DNA of 60,727 nt from Erysipelotrichaceae bacterium (GCA_015059105.1 SVBB01000002.1:1-60727), one strand, 5' to 3'. Positions 35,101-44,056 are shown, counted from the first letter of the stretch. Program-made: numbers and translations. Notes: generated by a model from the letters alone, not told the origin.

Positions 35101-35910
35101 TCTAATAAAGCGATGGTTGATCACCGCGGGATTATCGTTAAAATTAACGAACAATTTAGAATTAGAGAATTCCTCGATAAAAATATTTATTCCGATTCGA
35201 TGCTCAACAATATCATTGGAGCAGTCGCGATTTATTCTGTTTTGGATACCAATATCGATATCATTAGATATAACGAACAATTCTATAAGACTGTCGACGT
35301 CCCTGATTTCGTCGACCGTTTAGTGAACATTGAACAATTTGTTCCAGAAGAAGATAGACCAGGATTATATAAAGCTTTTGAAGAAGCAAAAGAGAACAAA
35401 TTATTAGGTGGCAGCGTCAATGTGCGCTTCTACCTCACTAACGGCAATCTCTCTTTCTATCAAATTCGTTTCTATTATTTAGGTAAAAAGGAAGGTCGTG
35501 ACCAATATTATGGCAGCGCCCACAACGTTTCTTCTCTCCTTAATGCTGTTGAACAACAAAGACTCATTTCTGAATATTCTTCTGATAGCATTATCTTTAT
35601 CAGTAAGGAATACGGCAAATGGCATTACGAAGTCTCTTCTCACGGTTTAGCGAAAGTCTTTGGTTTATCTACCCATGAACTTGAAGAAGAACTCAATAAT
35701 GGCAATTTTGCCAAACGCATCACTAACAAGAAAGAATTAAAAGCATTAATGCAAGAAGGTGCGAAACACGAAGAGAACAAAGAAGACTTCGTTAAGGTGT
35801 TACCAGCGCGTGATAAAGACGGTAATGCCATCAATATTCAATTATCGTTTGTCTATGTGAAAAATAAGACGAGCAATATCATTTATCTACTACATACAAG
35901 TCTAGTTTGA
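32122..35910 (+). CDS. Large membrane GGDEF-GGDEF(deg)-EAL signalling protein
   Basis: A 1262-residue c-di-GMP enzyme. The N-terminal ~215 residues hold about seven membrane helices. Then comes a GGDEF domain with an intact site (RYGGDEFVVYL near residue 330). A PAS-like stretch follows, then a second, degenerate GGDEF (YFGQDDFVFLM). The EAL domain has GAEALARW, SINVSRID, EITESAY, DDFGSGYSSL, KLDARFL and EGVETKEQ, so the catalytic set looks complete. A further ~270-residue PAS-like C-terminal region ends the protein. It may both make and break c-di-GMP. No SD is visible. Confidence 0.95.
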   Translation: MYYSLISIAALIVTLIVHSNLLFDRSYKPRNLKALRAARFLIVSAVFFYITDIIWGYLDQVQPRIFVEIDTSLYFVSMGVFLFAWFNFIAKYIKASKGASIFLLTISTLFLIGGITLTIINPFYPTLFSYSTDVYVGGRGRIIYLLCQVAVLFIGAIYSFFILFFRKGEKTTQYAAIGVSCILLMAFTLAQCFNPLYPFYGIGCLLLLVVIHTYVAIQEREAYRASINIGLEREKVAENQLNEIKEIAYKDPLTGVRSKHSYVEFEQEIDKKIRNKSIAEFALFLFDLNDLKVINDTYGHDVGNKFIIKSCDIIKEFVGNAPLFRYGGDEFVVYLEGDIYSKRFQILEDFNNYIEQNINTNEPIVAAGFSDFILSKDNTLSAVFTRADERMYHRKRYLKGLTAPKDNADIMPEISTDNARLSMYELFYYNTKISLIDMLNSSNADEVLEVDFKNDTFKQIYHVEGKYFTPDSLESYSALVNFAIKHVVHPDDVGSYMNLMKIDGFFERLKNARIPNFDFAHFRYKLQGGEYRYVEQCVITGKENGFEEGKFKIFLFDINNMKTRQLGLVGDDSNIISYGRDQVTNLYTGQEFFKKVKEKLKEEVNFPWCIVAIDIEHFRIFSEWFGRDRSRALLVALGEEFVAAEKEYNGVGGYFGQDDFVFLMELDEEKINGLYNRTYNVIKSFDLTGGLLPAFGVAEVEPGLEVMDVLDRATISISKAKSDIDKRISYYSIDKEYAVEQEYRILSNFANALENDEIAFYLQPQCRISTSAIVGAEALARWVKKDGTIVSPVEFVPVLEKYRFITDLDKYLWEKVCKWISERVKAKKEIVPISINVSRIDLYNLDLATYLHELCDKYQVPHKLLKVEITESAYATATEKIEQIVERLHDDGFMVMMDDFGSGYSSLNMLSTLKLDVIKLDARFLQLNDKGSDKGIHIIESVVNMAKTMALPIVVEGVETKEQTEFLAGLGCRYAQGYYFYKPIPIEKFEKIISNKAMVDHRGIIVKINEQFRIREFLDKNIYSDSMLNNIIGAVAIYSVLDTNIDIIRYNEQFYKTVDVPDFVDRLVNIEQFVPEEDRPGLYKAFEEAKENKLLGGSVNVRFYLTNGNLSFYQIRFYYLGKKEGRDQYYGSAHNVSSLLNAVEQQRLISEYSSDSIIFISKEYGKWHYEVSSHGLAKVFGLSTHELEEELNNGNFAKRITNKKELKALMQEGAKHEENKEDFVKVLPARDKDGNAINIQLSFVYVKNKTSNIIYLLHTSLV

Positions 35911-35927
35911 TAGGCCATATTAGCAAG

Positions 35928-35962
35928 AAAAAAAAGATGAGGATAAAACCCATCTTTTTTGA
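35928..35962. terminator. Bidirectional terminator between two c-di-GMP genes
   Basis: AAAAAAGATG pairs with CATCTTTTTT around the loop AGGATAAAAC; the A-run and T-run serve both strands. Confidence 0.8.
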
Positions 35963-35988
35963 TAAATAATGAAGTTTTGCAGGATTAA

Positions 35989-37095
35989 TTATGCTTTTCT
36001 ACGGTCAATACCAGCGGTTTTATAGTAATTAGATTTATCTTCGTACATCATCTTTTCTGCTTCTTTCGCAAGCTCGTCTACGCTTTGATTTGGACTAGTT
36101 CTTTTCGCATATCCAACCGCTGCGGTATACGGGGATTTGCTAACACCGTTTTTAATAGCGTTAACCGTTTTATCGATATCCGCTTCGTTAGTAGAAGTGA
36201 TTAAAACAGCGAATTCATCGCCACCCATACGATATGCATCCATATGACGATAGTTGAGACTATCATAGATGATCCTTGCAACGGTTTTAATCGCATTGTC
36301 ACCTTCTAAGTGTCCTTGATTATCGTTAATCCATTTTAAAGAGTTGACATCGATAAAAATGACCCCTGATACTTTGCTTTCCATCTTGCTGACATCGTAA
36401 TAGTAAGCACGTCTATCAAATAGATTAGTGAGGGCATCTCTAATCGAGGCTTGTTGATATAAATGGACGACATAGAATAAACAAGATATAGCAACCGTGG
36501 TGTTAAGGAGATATTCGGCGAGTTTTAAGCTTTCTAAGATAACAGCAATACCGACAAAGATTCCACAGATGAGACAGGCAAGTGCATCATATTTATGTCT
36601 TCCTTTTAAAGAATAGATAGAATAGACGACGAAATAAGCAACCATGATACTGATGATGATGTGGCATGTATAGAATAGTGGGCCGAGAATTGCTTCCCCG
36701 CCTTCGTAATAGAAGATGACATGCGTTAACTCAGGAGCGAACAATAATAAAGCGAGGAGATAAATAACCATATTGATACTCATCAGCACCCACGCGGTGA
36801 TGAGAATTGGCTTTTTATCGATAGTCATTCTCATGAATAGATATAAGACTAATGGGCGAATGATAAATCCTAATGAACAGAATAATGTCGATAGGAAAAC
36901 GAGATTATCATATGGACGGCATAATTGTTCAAAGAAATATATAAGAGACAATAATAGTGATAAACTTACCACCATAATAGGGATCATTACAAAGATTCTT
37001 TTGCTTCGATAACTTCTAAGCACCATAAAAATCACTGCAAGAGTGAGGCAAAAAAGAAAGAAATTATGAATTAAGAAATCACGAAATAATTCCAT
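35989..37095 (-). CDS. Membrane diguanylate cyclase (GGDEF)
   Basis: A 368-residue protein with about seven N-terminal membrane helices (FLFCLTLAVIFMVL, MVVSLSLLLSLIYF and others, to residue ~215) and a C-terminal GGDEF domain: FIDVNSLKWINDNQGHLEGD and YRMGGDEFAVLI. The product-inhibition RxxD is not obvious. It should make c-di-GMP in response to a membrane signal. No SD stands before the ATG; a TATAAT is 14 bases upstream, so the leader is short. It converges on the large GGDEF/EAL gene. Confidence 0.93.
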   Translation of the reverse strand: MELFRDFLIHNFFLFCLTLAVIFMVLRSYRSKRIFVMIPIMVVSLSLLLSLIYFFEQLCRPYDNLVFLSTLFCSLGFIIRPLVLYLFMRMTIDKKPILITAWVLMSINMVIYLLALLLFAPELTHVIFYYEGGEAILGPLFYTCHIIISIMVAYFVVYSIYSLKGRHKYDALACLICGIFVGIAVILESLKLAEYLLNTTVAISCLFYVVHLYQQASIRDALTNLFDRRAYYYDVSKMESKVSGVIFIDVNSLKWINDNQGHLEGDNAIKTVARIIYDSLNYRHMDAYRMGGDEFAVLITSTNEADIDKTVNAIKNGVSKSPYTAAVGYAKRTSPNQSVDELAKEAEKMMYEDKSNYYKTAGIDRRKA

Positions 37096-37135
37096 GTTTA
37101 CTAATAAATATTATATATAATTATTCATTAATATA

Positions 37136-37163
37136 TTAACATAAAAATTTTATAGGTTATAAT
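37136..37163 (+). promoter_or_regulatory. Promoter of the AbrB-ABC operon
   Basis: TTAACA (37136-37141), a 16-bp spacer and TATAAT (37158-37163), ~30 bases before the ATG at 37194, with purine-rich AAGAAAGG between. Confidence 0.7.
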
Positions 37164-37193
37164 AGAGTAAGAAAGGTAAGAAAAGTAAGAACT

Positions 37194-37388
37194 ATGGAAG
37201 ATAATAAAGAACACTTTATCGTCTCTGTCAAAGTCGGTCCAAAAGGTCAAATCACGATTCCCGTTGAAGCCAGGAAGATGTTTGATATTAACGAAGGCGA
37301 CACTTTGATGGTGATGGGCGATAGGCAAAGAGGTATTGCTTTATTAAAAGCTGACCTATTTTATAAGATGATGGAGGACAATAAATAA
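37194..37388 (+). CDS. AbrB/SpoVT-type DNA-binding protein
   Basis: A 64-residue swapped-hairpin DNA-binding domain: KVGPKGQITIPVEARKMFDI, then NEGDTLMVMGD. Its TAA overlaps the ATG of the ABC ATPase, so translation is coupled and it probably autoregulates the transporter operon, a common arrangement in Firmicutes. It dimerises through the beta-hairpins in known family members. Confidence 0.93.
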   Translation: MEDNKEHFIVSVKVGPKGQITIPVEARKMFDINEGDTLMVMGDRQRGIALLKADLFYKMMEDNK

Positions 37389-38257
37389 TGGAAAACATGT
37401 TGTCAGTTTCTCATTTATGTAAAGACTACCCATCCTTTTCTCTTAAAGATGTGACTTTTAACATCAAACCCGGAGAAATCATGGGTTTTATCGGCCGTAA
37501 TGGAGCGGGTAAAACCACGACATTAAAAAGCATTATGAACCTCATTCATTATGAAAATGGAGAGATTAAAGCTTTTGATTTGGATATGACTGAGAACGAA
37601 CTTGAGAACAAACAAAGAATTGGTTTCGCTTTAAGCGAACTCAACTATTATCCAAATAAAACTATTCGTCAACTGATGAATGTAACGAAGAGATTTTATA
37701 AGAATTTTGATGAAAAGAAATTTGATGAAGTATGCAAGCTTTTTAATCTCAATATCGATAAGAAGTTAGAAGAATTATCAAGCGGTATGAAAGTTAAATA
37801 TTCTGTCGCGATTGCCCTTTCCCATAAAGCGGAATTATTAATTCTTGATGAACCAACTTCAGGATTAGATCCTGTCTCTCGTGATGAGATACTCGATATC
37901 TTTAGAGAAATCGTCAAAAGTGGTGATCGTGCGATTCTTTTCTCTACCCATATCACTTCCGATTTGGATAAATGCGCGACAAATATTACTTATATTCATA
38001 ACGGTTCGATTATTTTTACTGGTAAGAAGGCTGATTTTATCAATTCCTATCTATTTGTTAAAGATAAGAGCAAGAATAAATCTTTAGAAAAAGAATATAT
38101 CGCCTGCAAGGAGCTCGATGACCATATCGAAGGACTCATTTCTCGCGAGAACAAAGATATATTCATTAAAAACGGTATTGAACCAGTAGAACCAGATTTA
38201 GAACAAATCATGATCTACTTAGAAAGGAGAGATAGTCATGAAACCTTTGCTTTATAA
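37388..38257 (+). CDS. ABC transporter ATP-binding protein
   Basis: The 289-residue ATPase has Walker A GRNGAGKTTTLKS, a signature reading LSSGMKVK and Walker B LLILDEPTSGLDP, plus an H-loop in FSTHITSD. It belongs to the ABC-2 export/resistance class (BcrA/YtrB-like). A 20-base overlap with the permease gene and control by the preceding AbrB protein suggest a single export system. The substrate is unknown. Confidence 0.95.
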   Translation: MENMLSVSHLCKDYPSFSLKDVTFNIKPGEIMGFIGRNGAGKTTTLKSIMNLIHYENGEIKAFDLDMTENELENKQRIGFALSELNYYPNKTIRQLMNVTKRFYKNFDEKKFDEVCKLFNLNIDKKLEELSSGMKVKYSVAIALSHKAELLILDEPTSGLDPVSRDEILDIFREIVKSGDRAILFSTHITSDLDKCATNITYIHNGSIIFTGKKADFINSYLFVKDKSKNKSLEKEYIACKELDDHIEGLISRENKDIFIKNGIEPVEPDLEQIMIYLERRDSHETFAL

Positions 38258-38927
38258 AGAATTCAAACTGGCGATGCATCCGATTTGTTATGTTTTCGTC
38301 TTCCTTTTTCCTTTAATGCTTCTCATTCCTTCTTATCCGATTGCGATTGGTTTTATCTATGTCTTAACTTGTTATCCAATTCTTTTCTTAGGAGCGAATA
38401 AAGGCCAACAATCAAATGATTTATTATATTCAACTCTATTACCGGTTCGTAAAAAAGATATCGTTTTAGCAAGAATAGTGACAGTTGCGATTATGCAGTT
38501 TGTTTTCATCATGATGCTTTGCGCTTTATATCCTTTAGCAAGATTGATTAATGAAAATCTGTCTAATGTTCCAAGTGGGAAGGGATCTAGTATTCCTGGT
38601 CTTGGTTTAGATGCCTTTGTCTCTGTTATTGGCATTGCATTAATCGGCTATACCATCGCGGATTTGATTTATTTCCCAATCTATTATAAAAAAGGACGTT
38701 CAATCGTGATGTCAACCTTATTAATGATTCTTGGATTTGTCCTATATATCGGTATATTTACTATCGCCTTACCATTTGTTCCTGGTATGGAATGGTATAA
38801 GAATGGTTTATCCGGTAATATCGGCATTCAGTTTATCGTATTAGGCGTTTCGTTAATTCTATACGTCGTAATCCATTATCTGATATATCGCATCGCGAGC
38901 AAGCTACTTGAAAAAGTTGATTTCTAA
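38238..38927 (+). CDS. ABC-2 type permease
   Basis: The 229-residue protein has about six membrane segments (ICYVFVFLFPLMLLIP, IGFIYVLTCYPILFLGA, FVFIMMLCALYPLA, ALIGYTIADLIYFPIYY, LLMILGFVLYIGIFTIALPF, IQFIVLGVSLILYVVIHYLIY). SNDLLYSTLLPVRKKDIVLAR is typical of ABC-2 permeases related to bacitracin/lantibiotic-type exporters. AAGGAGAG lies before the ATG within the ATPase gene. It forms the membrane half of the transporter. Confidence 0.9.
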   Translation: MKPLLYKEFKLAMHPICYVFVFLFPLMLLIPSYPIAIGFIYVLTCYPILFLGANKGQQSNDLLYSTLLPVRKKDIVLARIVTVAIMQFVFIMMLCALYPLARLINENLSNVPSGKGSSIPGLGLDAFVSVIGIALIGYTIADLIYFPIYYKKGRSIVMSTLLMILGFVLYIGIFTIALPFVPGMEWYKNGLSGNIGIQFIVLGVSLILYVVIHYLIYRIASKLLEKVDF

Positions 38928-38933
38928 AATATG

Positions 38934-38958
38934 AAGAAGCTGAAATATGCTTCTTTTT
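38934..38958 (+). terminator. Terminator of the ABC operon
   Basis: AAGAAGC-TGAAATAT-GCTTCTT followed by a T-run. Confidence 0.85.
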
Positions 38959-39003
38959 ATTATCTAATAATAATTCTATAATAAAGATAACGAGGGCATC
39001 ATT

Positions 39004-40410
39004 ATGATACCAACTAAAGACAATATTCATAAGATTGTTCTTTCTCAAAAAGAATATTTTGCTAGTGGGGTCACTCTTCCCGTTTCTTTTCGAATTGAAC
39101 AACTTAAAAAACTTAAAAAAGCAATTATCGACCATTCAAAAGAACTGATAGACGCGCTTCATGAAGACTTAAATAGAAGCGATGTTGAAGCTTATTTAAC
39201 TGATATCGGTCCTAATATTTTAGAGATTAACGAATATATTAAAGGACTTAAAAAGTGGGCGAAACCAGAGAGGCATTTTTCGGGACTAGTTTGTTTCCCT
39301 TCAATATTTACAAAAGTATACAAGATGCCATACGGCGTTTCTTTGATTATTTCCCCATTTAATTTCCCAGTGCTATTATCGCTTGGAGTGCTTGCTGCTT
39401 CTATTGCCGGAGGTAATACTTCTATCATTAAAGCGAGCAGCAAATCAAAAGCGTGTACGAAAGCGATGCAAGAAATCATCAAAGAGACATTTGATGAAAG
39501 ATATATCACTCTCGTCGATGGAGGACATGATGTCGCAGATTATTTATTAGAAGAAAAAGTTGATAAGATTTTCTATACTGGTTCTCCAAGTGTTGGTAAG
39601 CATGTGATGGAAATGGCGAGCAAAAACTTAGTGCCGGTCACTCTTGAACTCGGGGGAGAAAATGGCAACTGGGCCGTTGTTAGAAAAGACGCAGATATCA
39701 AAGATGCGGCGAGAAAAATCGCCTTCTTCAAATTATGTAATTCTGGACAAATATGCATCAATATCAATCAGGTAGCAGTGGAAGAAAGCATTGCTCAAAA
39801 GTTCCTTTTAGAGCTTAAAAATGAATTCATTAGACAAATCGGTGAATGCGCTTATGATAACCCCGATTATCCGAAATTAATTAGTCAAAGCGCTTATGAA
39901 AAAATCGCAAAAGAGGCAGAAAAATATGCAGATCGCATATATTTTGGTGGTAAAGGCGATAAAGCTAGCCAAAGATTTAATCCGACAATTATCTATCCTA
40001 TTAGCCCTGACGAAGAGATTGCTAACCACGAAATATTTGGTCCATTACTTCCAGTTGTTCCATATAAAGATGATGAGATTGATGACTTGTTAAAAATCAT
40101 TGCTTCTCGTGAACATGGCTTAGTTTTATATCTATTTACTAAAAATATGAAATGGGCGAAAAAGGTGATGTCGAGTCAACAGTATGGTGGTGGATGCGTC
40201 AATGAAGTATGTATCCATTTGATGGTTAAAGGGGTGCCTTTTAACGGGACAGGTCATTCTGGAATGGGCGCTTATCACGGCATTTGGGGATTTAGAGAAT
40301 TCACCCATCCATCAACTGTTTTATTCGGTAAGACGCATTTCAATTTATCGCTTAGAGAACATCCTTACACTAGTAAAAAGAAGAATCTTATAAAGAAGGT
40401 ATTAAAATAA
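39004..40410 (+). CDS. Aldehyde dehydrogenase
   Basis: An NAD(P)-dependent aldehyde dehydrogenase of 468 residues. Seen: the NPF-like SPFNFPVLLSLG, FYTGSPSVGKHV in the Rossmann part, the general base in LELGGENGNWAVV and the catalytic cysteine in NSGQICIN, where the consensus is N-x-GQ-x-C. The C-terminal membrane-like basic tail (SLREHPYTSKKKNLIKKV) resembles fatty-aldehyde types. A TATAAT (38973-38978) and a GAGGG SD precede it. The YhhN gene starts right after its stop; a plasmalogen/fatty-aldehyde link is a guess. Confidence 0.94.
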   Translation: MIPTKDNIHKIVLSQKEYFASGVTLPVSFRIEQLKKLKKAIIDHSKELIDALHEDLNRSDVEAYLTDIGPNILEINEYIKGLKKWAKPERHFSGLVCFPSIFTKVYKMPYGVSLIISPFNFPVLLSLGVLAASIAGGNTSIIKASSKSKACTKAMQEIIKETFDERYITLVDGGHDVADYLLEEKVDKIFYTGSPSVGKHVMEMASKNLVPVTLELGGENGNWAVVRKDADIKDAARKIAFFKLCNSGQICININQVAVEESIAQKFLLELKNEFIRQIGECAYDNPDYPKLISQSAYEKIAKEAEKYADRIYFGGKGDKASQRFNPTIIYPISPDEEIANHEIFGPLLPVVPYKDDEIDDLLKIIASREHGLVLYLFTKNMKWAKKVMSSQQYGGGCVNEVCIHLMVKGVPFNGTGHSGMGAYHGIWGFREFTHPSTVLFGKTHFNLSLREHPYTSKKKNLIKKVLK

Positions 40411-40411
40411 G

Positions 40412-41119
40412 ATGTATTTAGGAATTTGTATCACTTTTATCGTCTGTGGAGCAATGTGTTTAGTTGCTTATTTACTTGAGAAAACCAAAAGGTATTCTTT
40501 AAGAGCGGTTTTAATTAAAACAGTCGTTTCTTCTTTCTTCCTCTCTTTAGCGATATTTTGTTCATATGTTAATCAAGGGCATGCGATTAATACATTTGTA
40601 ACCTTTGGCTTAATCTTAGGATTATTAGGTGATATTTGGCTCGATTTAAAATATGTTTACCCACAAGATGATAAGCCGTATACGTATGCAGGTTTTATCT
40701 GCTTTGGAGTCGGGCATGTAATGTTTGTGATCGGGATGATGCTTCAATATTTTAGAGGTGGACATTTCTTATTTATCTTAGTTCCTCTTCTTGCGGCATT
40801 AATCGCTTCGATTATCAATATGGTTTTAGAAAAACCGATGAAATTAAATTATGGGGAGATGAGGTGGACAGTATTTGTCTATGCATTCTGTTTATTTATG
40901 ACTCCCTTTACCGCTTTATCATTAGCGATTATGACTTCTTTCCAACACGTTACCTTAACGATGATATTTGTTGGAGGAATATTATTTGCAATTTCTGACT
41001 TGATTCTTTCTGGTACATATTTTGGTGAAGGGAAGGAAAGACCAATTGATTTAATCGGTAATTACCTCACTTATTATGGAGCGCAGTTTGTCATCGCATT
41101 CTCTTTATATTTTTTCTAA
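40412..41119 (+). CDS. YhhN family membrane protein (lysoplasmalogenase-like)
   Basis: A 235-residue protein with about eight membrane segments and the YhhN pattern: LGLLGDIWLDL, GFICFGVGHVMFVIG and FAISDLILSGTYF, with the paired Asp residues typical of the family. Animal relatives (TMEM86) cleave the vinyl-ether bond of lysoplasmalogen and release an aldehyde. The aldehyde dehydrogenase gene is two bases upstream, so a joint aldehyde pathway is conceivable, but this is inference. Confidence 0.85.
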   Translation: MYLGICITFIVCGAMCLVAYLLEKTKRYSLRAVLIKTVVSSFFLSLAIFCSYVNQGHAINTFVTFGLILGLLGDIWLDLKYVYPQDDKPYTYAGFICFGVGHVMFVIGMMLQYFRGGHFLFILVPLLAALIASIINMVLEKPMKLNYGEMRWTVFVYAFCLFMTPFTALSLAIMTSFQHVTLTMIFVGGILFAISDLILSGTYFGEGKERPIDLIGNYLTYYGAQFVIAFSLYFF

Positions 41120-41174
41120 AAATTATAAAATCATTAACTATCTTTCTTGAAAAAAGAGTATTGTAAAAGTAGAA

Positions 41175-43352
41175 ATGAAAACATTAAAAAGATTTTGGGC
41201 TTATTTTAGGGACCTTTTTGGTTTGCATAAGAATAGTGCTTATATCAAAGCTCATTTAAGTGCGGCTAATATGCGTTCTGGCATCTTTATGTCAGCGATT
41301 ATCGTCGTTCTAGAAATCTGGCTTGTCATTAGACAAAGCGGGAAATATGTCTTTGACCAAATCGCAAGTGGAACACCTGCTTTTGAAGCGGTCTTTAAAA
41401 ACCTTTGGTCATATTTCTTATTGATGTCACTTGGTATCGCGATGCTCGTCTACTGCATTCAATATATGAATGAGAAGAAGAGTAAAAAGATGTTTATCAC
41501 CTCTATCGTTTTCGCTTCTATTTCCTTATTATTATGTTTCTTTATGCCATTTGAATTCATCTATGGTTCAATCGCATTTACTTCTCCAATTTATAATGCG
41601 CGTGGCATTTTTAAAATCATATTTTACATTTCAATTATCGCATTTAATATCGCAATTATCTTCGCTGGTATATATCGATATCGAGGTGGGAATAAAGAGG
41701 GTATTACTTCTATATTAGTGATATCTTTATTCGCCTTGGTCTGTCTCACTTTCGGGGTGATGATTTCCTATGGCGATTTCTCAAGTACGAAAGAAGCAAA
41801 ACAAATCATCTGCTTCTTAATGATGAGCATGTATGTCGGTTGTTTGCTCATTTGGAAACCATATGTCTCTATCGGTATTTTGGGAACGATATTCCTCGGA
41901 TTCTATATCGCGCTTGACCAGATTGTGAAATATGGTGGTAGAGCCGTTCCGGAAGGAGATTTAATCAACTACATCACATTCTTCATCTCCTTAACGATGA
42001 TTTGTATTTCTATTTATACCCAGCGTGTTTCGGAAGCAAAGAAAGATGAAGAGCTTGAAATATTAGCGACGAAAGACGTATTGACGGATTTATGGTCATT
42101 TCCTTATTTCATTTCTTTAGTGAATAAGAAGATTGAAAATGAAGATATCAAACAAGGTGAATACATCTATCTATTCTGCAATATCAATAATTTCAAATTG
42201 TTCAATGACCAAAGAGGATTTAATGAAGGCAATCGCTTATTGAAGACTTGTGGCGATTATTTAAAAGATACTTTTACGGATGGTTTAGTGGCACGTCAAT
42301 CCGACGACCACTTTGTGATATTCGCGAAGAATAGTGAAATTGAAGAAAGAATTAAATTAGTCAATGAAAGATTAGAAGTTTTAGATTCTGATAGTCATCC
42401 TGGCTTAAAAGCAGGTGGATATCCGTATCGCGACAAGAAAGAAGACCCACGTATTGGTGTTGAAAAAGCGCGTTATGCATATGCGATGCTTGAAAAACAA
42501 GGATATGGCTTATTCTTAACTTATGATAAGAAGATGCATGATAATTACCGCATGATTCAATATATCGTTAACCATATAGATGAAGCAGTGGAAAACGGCT
42601 ATATCAAAGCCTATTATCAACCAGTTGTTTATTCTAAAGGAAGAGAATTATGCGGGGCCGAAGCTTTAGCGAGATGGATCGACCCAAAATATGGTTTCCT
42701 TTCCCCTGGACAGTTTGTGCCTGCTTTAGAAAACGCAATGCTTATATATAAGCTTGATATCGGAATGCTTCGCTTAATATGTAAGCAGTTACGTGAAAGC
42801 ATCGATAATAAAGAACCAGTCATCCCTGTATCTATCAACTTCAGCAGGATGGATTTTAAAGTCGTCGATATCGTTTCAATCATTGAAGAGACGATTAAAG
42901 AATTTAAGATTCCACGCGATTTATTACATGTTGAAATCACTGAATCGGCATTGATGGGGGATAAGGAATTATTAAAAGAGTCAATTGAACGTTTACATAA
43001 ACTTGGTTATGCGGTGTGGCTTGATGACTTTGGTAGCGGTTATTCTTCTTTCAGCGTTCTTAAAGACTTTGCCTTTGATGTTCTTAAACTCGATATGGAA
43101 TTCTTAAATGGTTTCCATGAAAACGAAAAAGCAAAATATGTCATCGAATCCGTTATCCCGATGGCGAATCAAATCGGTATCAAGACTCTTTCCGAAGGGG
43201 TTGAAACAAAAGAAGAAGCTGATTTCTTAGAAAAGATTGGATGTGGAAGATTACAAGGCTATCTATATGGTAAACCTCTTCCTTATGATGAATTAAAAGC
43301 CCTCATTGATAAAGGAGAGCTTAAATTATCTAAAGATATTATCAATCATTAA
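41175..43352 (+). CDS. Membrane GGDEF(degenerate)-EAL protein, probable c-di-GMP phosphodiesterase
   Basis: The 725-residue protein starts with about seven membrane helices (to ~residue 285). The GGDEF domain that follows is degenerate: RQSDDHFVIFA replaces GGDEF, so it should not make c-di-GMP. The EAL domain keeps GAEALARWID, SINFSRMD, EITESALM, DDFGSGYSSF, KLDMEFL and EGVETKEE, so hydrolysis is likely. Its 3' end overlaps the convergent thioesterase gene by 4 bases without a terminator. Confidence 0.95.
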   Translation: MKTLKRFWAYFRDLFGLHKNSAYIKAHLSAANMRSGIFMSAIIVVLEIWLVIRQSGKYVFDQIASGTPAFEAVFKNLWSYFLLMSLGIAMLVYCIQYMNEKKSKKMFITSIVFASISLLLCFFMPFEFIYGSIAFTSPIYNARGIFKIIFYISIIAFNIAIIFAGIYRYRGGNKEGITSILVISLFALVCLTFGVMISYGDFSSTKEAKQIICFLMMSMYVGCLLIWKPYVSIGILGTIFLGFYIALDQIVKYGGRAVPEGDLINYITFFISLTMICISIYTQRVSEAKKDEELEILATKDVLTDLWSFPYFISLVNKKIENEDIKQGEYIYLFCNINNFKLFNDQRGFNEGNRLLKTCGDYLKDTFTDGLVARQSDDHFVIFAKNSEIEERIKLVNERLEVLDSDSHPGLKAGGYPYRDKKEDPRIGVEKARYAYAMLEKQGYGLFLTYDKKMHDNYRMIQYIVNHIDEAVENGYIKAYYQPVVYSKGRELCGAEALARWIDPKYGFLSPGQFVPALENAMLIYKLDIGMLRLICKQLRESIDNKEPVIPVSINFSRMDFKVVDIVSIIEETIKEFKIPRDLLHVEITESALMGDKELLKESIERLHKLGYAVWLDDFGSGYSSFSVLKDFAFDVLKLDMEFLNGFHENEKAKYVIESVIPMANQIGIKTLSEGVETKEEADFLEKIGCGRLQGYLYGKPLPYDELKALIDKGELKLSKDIINH

Positions 43353-44056
43353 CGATAATCGATAGATACTTCAAAACAAGTATCACCGTCGACTCTTGCT
43401 TGGATATATTCCGGATTAGCGTTATTAGAATAGATTTCAACCTTTTGGTTGATTTTTATTTCTTTCTTATATTCGATAGTGAGATGATGAATAGAATGTT
43501 TGTTATAGAATTCGTTATCATGACTATCAGTAATATATTCGATATAACGTGTATTGTTTAAATGGTTATTGATATCGACATCGGAATTGCGAACCTTTCT
43601 CGTATCGATTAACGAGACTTCGGATGGAGCAAGTCGACCAGGAAGAGGTTCTTCTTTTTCCATATGTTCACTTGGTAAGACTTTGCCGTTAAAAGGATTA
43701 AAGTTGACAGTGTGGGTGGATTTATTTAAAACCATCCATGTTGCAGAAGCGATGACGAGAAGATTGCCATGTTTATCCTTAATATTATAATAACGAGGAT
43801 AGATGAATTTCATATCATCTCCAGGATAAGTGGTGACGATAACTTCTTCTAAATATTTTGGAAGACGGTAGATAGTTAAGGCAGTGCGAGTGACGACCCA
43901 CATCATTCCTTTATCCATCGTGTTTTCTTTACCGATGCCGAGCTGTTCTGCGTGTTCCATCGCGACATCTTGCATATAGACGAAGAGAGTAGAAATCTTC
44001 GCGTTTAAATTTTGATCCGCGTCGCTTGGTCCGACGACATATTTTTTTGAAAACAT
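43349..44056 (-). CDS. Acyl-ACP thioesterase
   Basis: A 235-residue double hot-dog thioesterase of the FatA/FatB-like family. It starts FSKKYVVGPSDADQNLNAK, has WVVTRTALTIYRLPKYLEEVIVTT cut by a break typical of the family (the segment before the second hot-dog is RPRYYNI-like), and keeps NSDVDINNHLNNTRYIEY with the catalytic Asn-His region. It frees fatty acids from ACP in the cytoplasm. It is coupled to rdgB by an ATG/stop overlap at 44056. Confidence 0.92.
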   Translation of the reverse strand: MFSKKYVVGPSDADQNLNAKISTLFVYMQDVAMEHAEQLGIGKENTMDKGMMWVVTRTALTIYRLPKYLEEVIVTTYPGDDMKFIYPRYYNIKDKHGNLLVIASATWMVLNKSTHTVNFNPFNGKVLPSEHMEKEEPLPGRLAPSEVSLIDTRKVRNSDVDINNHLNNTRYIEYITDSHDNEFYNKHSIHHLTIEYKKEIKINQKVEIYSNNANPEYIQARVDGDTCFEVSIDYR

